Assembly: GCA_031772625.1 (NCBI GenBank)
Contig: CM062808.1
Coordinates: 476,033,655-476,097,654, forward strand
Direction of reading: 5' to 3'
Origin: Pinus tabuliformis
Lineage: Eukaryota; Streptophyta; Pinopsida; Pinales; Pinaceae
Length of the DNA stretch: 64,000 nt
Shown: piece by piece, positions 23,619 through 35,881 of the stretch
How positions within the stretch are numbered: the first letter of the stretch is position 1
Layout of the letters: the number at the start of each line of letters is the position of its first letter
Notes under the pieces: generated by a model
Database searches by the model: none
Seen by the model: only the letters and a program-made list of their open reading frames with translations
What the model was told of the DNA's origin: nothing
Program-made: the position numbers and the translations under genes

Positions 23619-26600
23619 TCATTGATCCAACCCTGCAACGCCCATTGTTTCTCTACACCAAGGGAACTTCTTAGAGCTCACACATTTTGTCAATGCATCT
23701 GCAGTATTCTTCAAAGTGTCCACCTTTACCAGCAACACCTTTTTGTCTTCTATCATATCCCTCACAAAGTGATACTGAACATCAACGTGCTTTGTCTTTG
23801 AATGATAAGCAGGGTTCTTTGCTAAGAAAATTGCACTTTGGTTGTCATAGTCTATCCTTATTTGTCGTTGTGCTAACCCCATACTTGAATACAATCTCTG
23901 CAACCAAACTACTTCCTTACTTGCATGAGTCACTACCATGTATTCTACCTCTATAGTTGACAATTCCACTACATATTGTCTCTTACTCATCCAACTAACT
24001 GCACCTCCAAATAGGTTAAACACATACCCACTTGTAGATCTTCTTTGATCCAAATCTCCAACCCAGTCTGCATTAACAAAGCCATGGATATCCAAAACTA
24101 TGTCCAATCTTGGTCTTCCTTGGTAGCAAAAACCATACTAGTTAGTGCCACACAAATACCTGAAAACCTACTTCACTGCTGTCCAATGCTCCTTCCCAGG
24201 TTTTGACATAAACTTGCTCAATACTCCCACTGCATGTGCAATGTCTAGTCTAATATAGACCATCGCATACATCAGAATTGTGGCTGCACTTGCATATGGA
24301 ACACGGGACATGTCCTCTTCCTCTTCTTGTGTCTTGGGACTTTGTTTAGTAGATAACTTTACACCTACGAGAATAGGAACCTTCACCTGTTTATTATCCT
24401 ACATATTAAACCTTTGTAGTATTGTCTCAACATACCTCCTCTTTTTTAATCACATCTTCCTCTTTGCCCGATCTCTCTTAATTCCCATGCCCAAAATATA
24501 GTTTGCAACACCAAGATCTTTCATGTCGAATTTGGAGGAAAATTAGGTCTTCAAATCCTGGATAATTTCTTTACCATTTCCAACCAACAACTTATCATCC
24601 ACATATAAGACCAGATAAATAACAGGGTCACAAAATAATTTAAAATACACATAGTGATATTCTTTGCTTTTGGTGAAGCCAAGTCCCTATATAAATGTAT
24701 CAAATTTTTGATACCATATCCTTGGTGACTGTTTTAACCATACAGAGACCTTTTTATCTTGCATACCAGTTCTTTCTTACCCTTCACCGCAAAGCCTTCA
24801 GGTTGCTTCATGTATATATCTTCTTCCAGATCCCCGTGAGGAAATGATGTCTTCACATCCATCTGTTATACCTCAAAATAAAAAGAAACAATAACAGATA
24901 AAAGTAATCTAATAGTAACAGGAGAAAAAATATCACCAAAATCAATTCTCGGCACCTGCGAATAACTTTCTGCTACCAACCAAGCTTTGTGTTTCTCCAC
25001 CTTTCCTTCTTCATTCGTCTTCTTCTTGAACACCCATTTGTTTCCAATGTGTTTCCTTCCAGCCGGAAACTCCACCAGATCCCAAGCCTCATTTTTTGTG
25101 CAAAGATGCCATTTCATCAACCATGGCCTCTTTCCAGAGTTTTTCATGCTCTGAATCTACTGCTTCCTTCACAGTTCTGGGATCATCATCAGTAATAGAT
25201 AAATCAAAATTTTAACAGAAATCAGATGGACTATACCTTTCTGGCTTCCTTTTTTCTCGAGCTAATATTCTCACAACCGGAGTTTGTGGCTCTTCATCTT
25301 CTTATTCCTCTTCTGCTGTAGAGTCTGATTCTTCCTCCTTAAGCTCAAACTCTATTTTCTCAGGCTCCTTTGGTTTGAATTCATGTTTAATAACATATTT
25401 CATCTTTTTGAACACCACTTCTCGGCTGTACACAACCTTCCTTGTTACTGAGTTCCAAAGCTTATAACCCTTTAAACCATCCTTATACCCAATAAAGATG
25501 CACTTTTCAGATTTACTATCCAACTTTTTTCTTTACTACTTTGGAACATGTACATATTCATCACATCCAAATACCCTCAGATGTGAAAGAGAAGGTTTCT
25601 TACCAGTCCATACCTCTTGTGGAGTCTTATCCTCCAATGTTGATGAAGGTGATCTGTTGACCAGGTAACATGCAGTCTCCACTGCCTCTACCTAGAATTC
25701 CTGTCCTAACCCAACACCACTGAGCATGCTTCTTGTCCTTTCCATCAGCATCTTGTTCATTCTTTCTACAACTCCATTTTGCTCAGGTGTGTATGGCATA
25801 GTCTTTTGCTGTGCTATACCACACTTCTTACATAATTCTTCAAATCCCTTCTTGCGAAACTCTTCATTGTTATCTATCCTCAACACCTTTATCTTCTTCT
25901 ATGTCTGGTTTTCCACCAGAGCCTTAAATTATTTAAACTTGTCAAAGACTTCACATTTCTTCTTGAGGAAATATATCCATGTATTCCTTGAGAAGTCATC
26001 TATAAATGATACATAGTACACAGACTTACCTAGTGATGGAACCTTCACATGTCCAAACACATCACTGTGCACAAGCTCTAATATCTGTTTCGCCCTCTTA
26101 CCACCAGAGGAGAAACTCACCAGATTCAGCTTCCCATATACATAATTTTCATAGAAATCAAAATACAGAGAGATATTAGTCATAACTTCTACCATACCTT
26201 TACCATGAAGTATTCGAATTCCCTTCTCTCCAATATGTCCAAGCCTTTGATGCCATAGCATGGTCTTTTCTCCAGAGACCACTAGATTTTCTGCTCCACT
26301 CTCAGGAACCACAAAAATGTTGCACCCATCAATAACGGTGCTACCTTGTAGCTTGTATAGAGTTCCAATCTGAACTCCCCGCATCAATACCAGTGCTCCT
26401 CGAACCATCTTGGAGGTATCTTTCTTGAACACTGGTTTTACACATGTATCATCCAACTTGCTTACAGAAATTAGATTTTTGGCTAATGCAGGAATTTGCA
26501 GAACACACGGAAGTGTTCTAATCCTTCCACCTTGCAACTTCAACTTTAATTTTCTGCGACCAATGATTCTAGCCTTCCTGTCATCCCCCAAGAAGACATC

Positions 26601-27542
26601 ACCGCCATCATATTTCTCATACCCATAGAACCAATATTTATGGGGAGTGAAGTGAAAGGATGCACCTTAGTCAATCAACTATGCATCATGATCTACATGT
26701 GTACTTGAATAAGAAGCCAATTACACATCCCCACCTTCATCTGTGGTGGTTTTCGCCTCTGCAGAAGGAGCATCATCAGATCCCTTTCCTTTCTAGGAAG
26801 CTTTAGATTTACAGTCCCTTTTGTAGTACCCTTCCTTCCCGCATTTCCAGCACACCTTTACAGGTTTTCCTGGAGATTTAGATCTCCCTCTAGATTTAGA
26901 TATCCCACTCGAGGAATTATTTTTGTTTCTGTTCTAGGACCATCCTCATATAGACAAGGCATCACCATTCTGGCTCTCCATATTTTTTTGTCTCATCTCC
27001 TCTGTAAGCAAGGATGAGACTATTTGATCAAACTGCAAGGAAGTTTCATTGCTACCTATTGTAATAACCAGACTATCCCACGAATCTGGTAGAGAACACA
27101 ACAAACTAATGCACTTATCTTCATCTTAAATTTTAATATCAACCGATAATAATTGGCTTACCACATTATTAAATGCGTTTAGATGCTCTGTCACCGAGTC
27201 CCCATCTTTCATCCTCAAGCTATACAACTTTCTCCGTAGGAACAATTTATTCACTAGAGACTTAGATTGGTACAAAGTCCCTAACTTGTCCCACAAAGCC
27301 TTCATCGTAGCTTCCCCTGATACATTCAACAATACTAAATTTGAGACACACAAATGTATTGTGATGTTTGCCTTTCGATCCAACTTCTTCCATTCTTCAT
27401 CGGACACTCTCATTGGTTTAGTACCTAGATATACCACGATCCATTGATCTTTATCCACCAACAGATCCTCCATCTTGAGTTTCCACAACTCAAAACTCTG
27501 ACCATTAAATTTCTCAATCTCTATATTTCCACTGCTTGCCAT
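23619..27542 (-). pseudogene. Copia (left) gag-pol, heavily broken
   Basis: ATG 27542 opens Gag (IEKFNGQSFELWKLKMEDLL, to about 27126). A CWKCGKEG-type zinc knuckle lies near 26850. The protease site has lost its codons (LID then stop, GASFHF near 26680). GAG-pre-integrase (LWHQRLGHIGEKGIRILHGK near 26250), integrase (VHSDVFGH, FIDDFSRNTW, then PYTPEQNGVVERMN at 25790) and RT (NKWVFKKKTNEEGK at 25040) follow. RNase H comes last (GYVFNLFGGAVSWMSKRQ, ELSTIEVEYM, IDYDNQSAIFLAKN, 24107-23619). More than ten stops and frameshifts are present. The order identifies Copia; Tork-like affinity is my impression. Confidence 0.85.
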
Positions 27543-28731
27543 CTTCTTTCACCACAAGAATCAATCTTGTAGATCTCCCACTGAACAGGGTCTACCACAG
27601 GCCCAAGCAAAACCCCTTAGCAGCAAAGGCTTCCCCTTGAAGCCAAAATAGCTCTGATACCAAATGTAGGTTTTAACCTGGTACAAAAATTACCTGCATA
27701 AGAATTCTAAAAACAGAAAATAAACAATTGCGAGAGCATAACATATAAAACAAATATACACTGATATTTTTCCTTGGATCCCAAAACCGGGACTACCAGA
27801 TTCAGGGAAACTTTAAGAACCACCCTAAATTTATATGTATAATAAATGGGCGAATCCCCATGAGACATAGGAAAAGTGGGAGGTGATTTTATCGCTAATA
27901 TAATATGTATATATATACATATTTTTGGTGAATCTCTCACCAGATTATATTATCTTGTAAAGTCATGGAAAATCTTTCACTGAATTATAACATCTTGTAA
28001 TATCTTGGAAAATCTTTCACTAAATAATAAAACATTGTGAAGTCTTGGCGAATGTTTTGTTAAAGTATGAAACCATATATGATAATAATAAAACATATTC
28101 ATTAAACTGTAATATACTAACATACGTGTTTGGAAAAAAGAAACATATTTTTCACTTCCTACAAACAATGTTGCAAGTTTTAGTGGCCATGTTTGTCATG
28201 GTAGGAGAGATTAATGTTTTCTCTACCACTTTTGTCAAGCTACCACTTTTGCCAAGCTATCAAATTTCTTTCTTATTCCATAGACTCCAACTACGAGATA
28301 GAAAAAACACATCAAGTTTGTTTACCCCAACAAGTCAACAAGTAGCAAGCCCCAACTATATAATATAATGAAGTAGTAGGTATCCCAAAGGCCTAAAGGG
28401 GATCTAATGGAAAGAAGTGACCAATCAATATATAAATATATAACTGTAGATTTATTATTATTTTAATTGGAAATCTTCAATTAAATAATAAAATTTAGTT
28501 ACGTCTCTCCCAATCTAAATTTCTTATTAGCATAATTCACTACCTTCATACCATTTTTAACAGCATTGTAGCATGTGGATTAATTTCCTTTTTGGTGCAC
28601 AATCTCCACCTTTTAGGACAATATGGTGCAGTGACCCAACCCCTACAGATCATTACGACAAAGTAAGAATAAGAGAGAAGATGAAAGGTTGTACAAACCA
28701 ACATATTTTTCAAACAACTAATCCAAGACCA

Positions 28732-28850
28732 GTGACTTAACTTTTTCATGAAGATATCATATTGAGAATATTTGAAAAATGGTGGGAAGATCAGTGACCT
28801 AACTTTTTCATGAAGATATCATATTGAGAATATTTGAAAAATAGTGGGAA
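28732..28850. repeat. Tandem duplication, 62-bp unit, inside hAT-like insert
   Basis: Two units starting GTGACTTAAC and GTGACCTAAC share TTCATGAAGATATCATATTG and differ at a few bases, so the duplication is fairly recent. Confidence 0.85.
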
Positions 28851-29687
28851 ATCTGGGCAACGACTATCTCTCTTCTGTGAGGGTGATGCGGAAAGAGTTA
28901 AGATTTCATTGTTTGGAATTTTTTGTTGTTGTTAAATAAAAAAAACCAATATTAATGGAGATATCGATATTTTTTACTAAATTTTGTGAAGTGACTAAAT
29001 GTAGCTTTAACCATTCATCTTAAGATTTTTTTTACAATATAATTTAAGTCTATTTAATATCTTCATTATCATAAAAACCAACCTATATCCATCTTAACTC
29101 CACATCTACCACTGTTAGAGGGATGAAATCTATTTATCCCTCCCAGCACTTGGTAGACCCGGATTTAAGATTGATCCAAGTTGATAGAATTTCCCCTTTA
29201 AATAGTTTATGCTAACATGAATACCATGGTATTACCATGGGTCAATACCATGGGTTATGTAAACCTGGAGCTTAAAAAGTACTATTAGTAATTTATAAAA
29301 ATTAATAAAATTAATAATTGATTTTTATTTTATTTTAACCAAGTTAAAATGTTTAAGTGATATTAAATTACAAGATCCATTTTTACTCTTGATCTACCAA
29401 GCCCCGAGAGGGATCAAATATTTTTTCACTCTATGTTAGTTTGTATATCACAATATTTGATCCAGAGTAAAGATGGATCTATGCTAGTTTAATTCCCCCC
29501 TTTAAATAGGCTGCATTCCATGTGAATACCATGGGTCAATACCATGTGCCATCTTTATTTTTATTAATACTAATATTATGGTTAATATGTTTTTTTGCAT
29601 GGTATTAATAATAATTTGGTCCATGATATTTGGCTCATAGGCTTCACCTAAATATAACACATTTTTTGAGTGTTTGTATCCTTAAAT

Positions 29688-30190
29688 ATAAGGTGGCTTA
29701 TGGAGTAAATATAAAAAATGTTTTATTTATTTACCATACCTCTCGTTTATTTATATTTTTATTAATTTACCATACCTTTTTTATAAATATGGTATTTGGA
29801 CCATAGGATTCAATTAAATAAAACCTCTTTTCTGAGTCTTCTTAAATAGAAAGAGGGTTATGGATTAAATATAGAAAGAGGTTTTATTTATTTACCATAC
29901 CTCCACTTTATTTATATTTTTATTTATTTACATGCTTGCGTGTTCATAAATATAAGGTGAGATATGGAGTAGATATAAAAAGTTGTTTTATTTATTTACC
30001 ATACCTCGTTTATTTATATTTTTATTAATTTACCATACCTCTTTTATAAATATGGTATTTTGCCCATAGGATTCACTTAAATGAAACCTTGTTTTTCAGC
30101 CTTCTTAAATAGAAAGAGGGTTATGGACTAAATATAAAAAGAGCTTTTATTTATTTACCATACCTCCACTGTATTTATATTTTTATTTAT
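29688..30190. repeat. AT-rich direct repeat, about 264-bp unit, inside hAT-like insert
   Basis: Two long units start ATAAGGTGGC and ATAAGGTGAG. They share TTTATTTATTTACCATACCT and the AAATAGAAAGAGGGTTATGG block, and each has further internal repetition. Confidence 0.75.
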
Positions 30191-30613
30191 AACTATCATA
30201 AATACATTTTCTTGAAAATGAGGGCTAATGGAAGATTGTAACTCCTAATTTCAAGGGCTAAATTTACTTTTTTTACCCTCTCCATTAAAATAAGGTGGGC
30301 TAACCTCCATATCTAATTTTTTTAATAAAAATATAAAACCCCTTAATTTAGCCCAAGGGGGAAAATTCGCCCATAAAATTTTCCATGACCAGATTGATTT
30401 TTCATTATGTTAATTTCAATGTTACAACACATATATACGTGTCGAAGCATCCATAAACCCTAATCCATTAACCTTGGATTAGAACATAACCTTAGTTTCC
30501 TTGACCGAATCTACAAAATACCATGGACCGAAAACCATTGCACCCAAAACCATGTGCGAAAACCATGCACAAAACCATAGCTAGTCGTAGAAAGAATATA
30601 ACACAACCCAAAA

Positions 30614-30893
30614 ATGTTGTTATCCTGCATGTGTTGAGTGCTTCCAAGACTACATATACATGCGATGTTGATGATGTATGTTTGATGATTGTATTTCACA
30701 TCGTAAAAGAAGAAATTGGTTAATTTAAAATTATGTTAACACTTAACTAGTAGATAGAAGTCGAGGTGTAGTCTTGGTGGAGTACCATTGCACTAGTATT
30801 AGTTGATTGAAAAACAGGCTAGTGTCGCATGCTCAGGGGTCACGATGAACCAAAAGAACCACATAACTATGCATATCCCCTAGGGTTGTGACA
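30614..30893 (+). repeat. LARD-like 5' LTR, second part
   Basis: Resumes at the duplicated ATGTT and aligns with 34383-34704 (shared AGTATTAGTTG and TAGGGTTGTGACA), ending in CA at 30893 directly before the primer-site relic. Confidence 0.75.
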
Positions 30894-32649
30894 ATTTGTA
30901 TTAGAGAAAATATTAGAGTAAGATGCACACAACTACGTCAAATCGGAGATGGATTTATGGGTTCAACTCGTTTCGTGATGAGACTTGTTGAGTTAGTGAC
31001 TTGGTGGAGATTCTAGGATGATGCAATAGTTTGTAGTGAGGAGGATTTCTAACATTGAGATGAGGGTACCATGCACCTTATATGACATACGATAGCATGG
31101 GAAGCTCTTATAATTTGAAGGGAATGACATCTAGTGAAGATTGTGAAGTTTAGTGCACATTGCTATTTGAGACGTGTTCTCATTCTTGTATGAGTCAGAT
31201 AGAATGGATAAATATGGAGGTTGTTCATAGGGCAATCATCTCGATATTGGATGAGATAGGTTTGTATGGGATGTGTTGAGGTTGGCCATGAGAGGGATTG
31301 GTCAAGTGTCTGTCGTGACTTGAGGAATGAGGTTGTTCGGGTGAGAAAACTCAAGAAAGAAGGGCACAATAGTTGGATAATTATAAGGATTGATTGGATG
31401 TTCTTCATCATACTTCATTATGATCTAGAGGAGATCTCGTGACCCGGTGGGAGAAATGGCATAAGGGGATGGAGACATTGATGGAGACATGAGCTAGTTA
31501 GAGACGGAGAGTGATGAGAGGATGAGGACTTGAATTTGAGGAGCTTAGAATGGAAAATTAATGGATTTGTAGTTATTACCAAGAGAGCCATAATATGGAT
31601 GTGCGTGGTCTTGGATTAAGTTTAACTTGTTGATGAGCTTGGATTGACTGACTTCGATGGATGAGGTACATCCTTGATTCATACATATGAGATGTTTCTC
31701 CTTGGATAAAATTTGGTATATGAGGTCAGATTTGGAACATCATTTGCATGATCCAGCAGTGAATTTGAGCAAATTTGGTTGTACCTATAATGAAACCTTT
31801 GGTTGGGACACATGGGCATTAATTGGGTTGAAACTTGGAGACTTAACCATTATTGTAGCATGCATTATAGGATGGGATGATTGATGAGCCTGAAGATTCT
31901 ATGAAAAAAATCCTTCTTGAAGAGGAGGACATGCACATATTTGGAGACCACTTGGTTTAGAGACCTTGGGTAATACTTGGATCGCTTTTGAGGATGGTGA
32001 GACCTTTCCTCCTTCACAGAGATGGGAGAAGATTTTTTTTTAATATCCAAGGAAATGAGGAGTGGATAGACTTGGCTGATGCTAGAAGTAGTGGATTCAA
32101 ATGAAACTTGGTGGAGCACCATGAAGTGAGATTGTAGACATTGAGACATCAAGAGAGGACTACATGATTGATTCAATGATATATCAGTTTGGAGATCTCT
32201 TAACATTATTGGGTGTGGTGTAGTCATTGGTTATGGATGAGAGTGTGATCAGACTTATGGAGAAACAACTGAAAATGATAGGAGGACATGCATTCTCATG
32301 GTATGTACATGATGGATGGATTATCTACTTGACTAGTGCAGAATTTGGGAGCTAGAAATGTGCAGAGACATCCTATATTTGATTCTAAGTATGGCAGCAC
32401 GGTTCACAAGTGGCTCGTTCCTTATAGAAACATGACATAGTTTTGAGATAGAGTCCTTTCACAAATACTTTGGACAATGAGGATGGTTGTGACATATTGT
32501 GTTGATCAAGAAGATTGTACACCTTTGTGGTTTCTCATGGAGAATTGGAGATGGGTTTCCACATTGATGCTTTAGTTGGCAACTTATTGAGTTTGAATTT
32601 GTTAGCTATATAATTACTAAGGATGGAAATTATTGTGACAGGGGGAAGA
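30894..32649 (+). other. Interior of LARD-like element
   Basis: 1.76 kb between the primer-site relic and the polypurine tract. The longest frames are under 125 codons, lie on both strands and show no gag or pol motif. This supports a non-autonomous element or one decayed past recognition. Confidence 0.55.
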
Positions 32650-33114
32650 TGTCAAGCCCTAGGTGATGCAACATGGTTACATGGCGTACATACATTTTGG
32701 ATCATTTAACTTATTTTGGGCATGCATGCATGAGATAAAATTGGTTAAGTGAACTGTAAGATATTGTGGTTGCTTGCATGATCATGTGCCATGGTGCAAC
32801 ATTTCATGGAATTAGAATTATGTTGGATCAAGTGTATGAGAGTGCCAGGTGACAAATCCACCAACTAGGTCAAGTGCATTTGGGTGTATGTTGGTTCGAG
32901 TGTATGGGAGCATCTGAAAACACACCCATTAGTTCGCTTGGGTGCACTTGGGCATTGGGTGACACAGTCAGTGTTGGCTAGAATGCATATGTGGGTCTCT
33001 TAAGGTATGTTATTGTTTTAGAGTTATATATATTTATTCAGCTCAAGTAAACAAACAAACGTGGGTATCCAAGGGGAGGAAAACTTGCATGAGGGACCAC
33101 ATTACTTTATCAAT

Positions 33115-33138
33115 CACACACACACACACACACACACA
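33115..33138. repeat. (CA)n microsatellite
   Basis: About twelve uninterrupted CA units lie in the LARD-like 3' LTR. The sister LTR has a TATATAT word here (near 22305). Confidence 0.9.
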
Positions 33139-33359
33139 GATCTATTGAGTGAGTTCAATTTAGGTAGACAAAGAAGTTTAGTTCAAACATAAAAATGAAA
33201 TAGAATATGGTGACTTAGGTGGGTCTGTGGTGAAGGACGATTGCATAGACCAAAATTTGGTGGTTCTGGTTATAGGAGCTGAAATTTGGTGATTTTGGTG
33301 GTAGAACCAAAACATAGTGATTCTATTGCGCTAAGTTGGATTAAGATGACTTGTGCGAG

Positions 33360-33887
33360 TGTTAGAAAATTATATATTACAGATAAATGGAACACATAAA
33401 TTATTGTAGAAATATAAACACATAAAACACATAAAGCAAGAGAGACACCGATATACGTGGTTCACCCAATTTGGGCTACGTCCACGAAGAAACAACCAGT
33501 CCTTCCTTTTATATCATCCAGTAAAATGAAGAGATACAACCTACAATAGATCTGTTGTAATTCCCTCTTCACTCTTACACAATATCCTCTCTCTTTCTTG
33601 CTCAGAATACACATCTACATAGCCGAAATACAATTCCCTCACATATAGCGAGGGGTTGCCTTTTAGGACAAAAAACCATAAATTAAACATAACTTCCACC
33701 GTTAGATTTCCGCCTAATGAATGACCTAGATTGACTATGAAATTACAACATTTTACAAGGCAATTTTACATCTATTTGACCCCCCTTGCAGCGCAAATAA
33801 CGGGTGGCATTGTCAGCCCATTATGAACTGGGGTCCAATGCAGTGATACCTTTGAATAAAGAAGATAATCAGGCTCCACACCCAACA
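33360..33887 (-). mobile_element. Solo LTR of the right-hand Copia family
   Basis: 528 bp beginning TGTTAGAAAATTATATATTA and ending CACACCCAACA. It aligns from end to end with the Copia LTR at 58911-59517, with an internal gap where the GC-rich block is missing. No interior or partner follows. Flanks GCGAG and ACAAG are each one base from GCAAG, consistent with a decayed 5-bp target duplication. It arose by LTR-LTR recombination of a full element. Confidence 0.88.
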
Positions 33888-34420
33888 ACAAGGACATAGT
33901 GTGAGGGACTTGGAGTTAGCCCACGCTTGGGGGCATGTGGATTGGGGTTTTCTCATGAGTGCTTTGGTGATATTGTGAGATGGTGTAGGGACATGCAAGA
34001 ACATGGAGAGAGAACACACACAATAATTGTAAAGGGAGTTCACATCATGAGATCATGTAATATCACAATTTAGGCAACCTAGACTAAATTTTAGAGTTTG
34101 GTGAAGCGAATGGGAAATTTGGTGTTTGGGCCAAATTTGGGGTTTCCAATGCACAAAAATTTGAGTTTCAATAGAGAACATAGTTTTGTACATAGGCATT
34201 GATTTAGTCATGGATTGTAGTATATGGGATTAATAATTATACTTAGAGGATTCCTGCGATGACATGTAGGAGATGCATCACACAAGCTAAGGTTGTGAGA
34301 TATTTTGTGCATGGACACAAACTAAGTAGTTGTAATTAGACAATTGTTACGATTTTTACATTTTACATTGTGCCATACTTATATGTTGTTATCTTGTGGA
34401 TGTTAAGCTAAGTGCTACCC

Positions 34421-34455
34421 CGCCCGCCCCCCCCCCCCCCACCACCCCTCCCCAC
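34421..34455. repeat. C-rich run in LARD-like 3' LTR
   Basis: A C homopolymer of about 14 inside a longer C/A run. The matching place in the sister LTR (near 30640) is ordinary sequence. Confidence 0.85.
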
Positions 34456-35199
34456 CAACATATTTGTTGTACATGTGATGTTAATGATTATTTTTTCATG
34501 GTTGCATTGAAAATTGTAAAAGAAGAAGCTCACTAAGTTAATATTTGTTAACCTTAACCAATAGCCAGAAGTAAACGTGTAGTCTGAGTGAATTTTTGCC
34601 ATGCTAGTATTAGTTGGTTGTAAAACATATCAGTGTTACATGTTCAAGCGTCGCGGTGCACCAAAAGTGCGGCGAAACCATGCATAGCCCATAGGGTTGT
34701 GACACCATTCCTCCCATGAATAACATGGCACAATCCTCCCTCCCACTTGCATTATGCAAGTTGATGACTAATATCTATCACCATTGTTAGTTTATCACCT
34801 TGGTTGTGCATTAGAGTATACACTCCTGCATGTTTTTATGCATTTGAAGGACACTGGGTTAGATGATGTCTTAATGTACAATTATCTCTCGCGCCGATAA
34901 TTTTGTGGGGAAAAGGACCATTCATTAAATCGCGTAGGGACTCTTTGCTACTATGCACTATCTTGCAGTTGATTCATCCATAATTTTTCTTTGGTTTTTT
35001 GTGCTAGCTCTAAATTGTCCCCTTTAGCATCCCTCATTTAACTATGGGGTCAGGAAAGTAAGCCTCCACACTCATATCTTGTACTTACATTGGCTCTTGT
35101 TTGTCTTTTTCCTTCAGAGGCACCCTATTTCTTCTTAATTTTCTCCTTTGCTCTCAACATCATGTTTCTAAGCCTGGGGCTTATATATGTGCCTTGATG

Positions 35200-35335
35200 G
35201 CTCCTTCCCCCCCCAACCCTGCGCCCCCCCACCCACCACACCCCGCCCACGCCCCCCCCCCCCCGCCCCCCCCGCCCCGCGCCCCCCCGACCCACCCACA
35301 CCAACCCCCCCCCGCGCCCCCCCACCCCCTCCCCT
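35200..35335. repeat. C-rich low-complexity tract
   Basis: About 135 bp, almost all C with interspersed A and G. It opens artificial proline-rich (plus) and glycine-rich (minus) frames in all readings. It could form i-motif or G-quadruplex structures, or reflect poor base calling. Confidence 0.85.
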
Positions 35336-35881
35336 CCTTGTTAGTAGTGTGTGCAATGGGGAGTTAACCAATTCTCGATTTAAATTTTGTGCTTTGTCTC
35401 CAATTATGTCTCACGAGAGAGCTCAATGTCGAAGAGTTGTTGCATATTTTGTGTCAAGGGGAGGCTCAAGAAATTACTTTAGAGTGGATTACTTTGCTCA
35501 ATTTTTTTGGGAGAAAACTTGGGTATTCATCCAAAGGGAACTTAGTGATGATTAATGGGAAATTTTAGGGAAAATGGGATGCCTCTCAAATTCTGGGATT
35601 GATATTGATGTCAAATCATGGATCCTATTGTAGTTTCTACAACCCCCTCCAAAATTGTGACTACCTTCAAATTTTTGAGCCTCCTTATGATCATGCCATA
35701 TTTCTCTTCAATCCATTAAGTTCATGCTCAGTCATGTTGTCTAAGTGTTCATGTCTTCCTTTGGGAATTCTAAGTGTCGGTCTACTTGCTTTCACTTACC
35801 AACTCTTGATGTCTTCATAAGCAAACATGCCAAGATAGGCTAAGTTCACTTCCTAGTGATAGTGTTGTGCATCTTTTTTAG

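Larger units (their letters stand above)
27803..30387. mobile_element. hAT-like DNA transposon, non-autonomous
   Basis: 2585 bp are present in one Copia LTR and absent from the other. An 8-bp duplication ACCAGATT flanks it (27795-27802 and 30388-30395). The ends are CAGGGAAAC and, inverted, CATGGAAAA: a short imperfect terminal inverted repeat with the CA..GG start typical of hAT elements, which make 8-bp duplications. A subterminal ATGGGCGAAT word also occurs inverted at both ends. No transposase was recognised; the longest frame is 107 codons. It would depend on a transposase made elsewhere. Confidence 0.78.
23132..30613 (-). mobile_element. Ty1/Copia retrotransposon (left copy), decayed, carrying a hAT-like insert
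   Basis: LTRs at 23132-23579 and 27665-30613, the latter interrupted by 27803-30387. The primer site core (minus TGGTATCAGAGC) is at 27651-27662. The tract beside the left LTR reads AAGTGGGAGAA on the minus strand. A perfect 5-bp target duplication ATGTT flanks it (23127-23131 and 30614-30618), and the intact target is present once at 34383-34387 in the sister LTR. Gag and pol domains lie in Copia order between 27542 and 23619, with many stops. Confidence 0.92.
27665..30613 (-). repeat. Copia (left) 5' LTR, split by hAT-like insert
   Basis: The LTR parts are 27665-27802 and 30388-30613. The first part differs from the other LTR by roughly 8% by eye, the second lacks the 88-bp GC-rich block. 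The terminal CA has become AA at 30613. Confidence 0.88.
21800..34704 (+). mobile_element. Large non-coding LTR element (LARD-like), nested host
   Basis: The 5' LTR is 21800-23131 plus 30614-30893, split by a Copia insertion. The 3' LTR is 32650-34704, holding a solo LTR. A primer-site relic reads TTTGTATTAGAG at 30895-30906, two bases from TTGGTATCAGAG. A purine tract ACAGGGGGAAGA ends at 32649, just before TGTCAAG. This fixes plus orientation. LTR length without inserts is about 1.5-1.6 kb. The 1.76-kb interior has no recognisable protein. No matching target duplication is visible (GGATA and CCATT). Confidence 0.75.
32650..34704 (+). repeat. LARD-like 3' LTR with solo LTR inside
   Basis: Starts TGTCAAGCCC after the purine tract and ends GGGTTGTGACA. 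It contains the Copia solo LTR 33360-33887, a (CA)n run and a C-rich run that the other LTR lacks. Confidence 0.75.

Noticed and set aside
31687-32227. Possible small host genes in the LARD-like interior
   Set aside because: The frames are short, on opposite strands and have no recognised domain.
35101-35555. Open frames on both strands rich in Pro or Gly
   Set aside because: They are created by the C-rich tract, exist in several frames at once and have no homologous motif.
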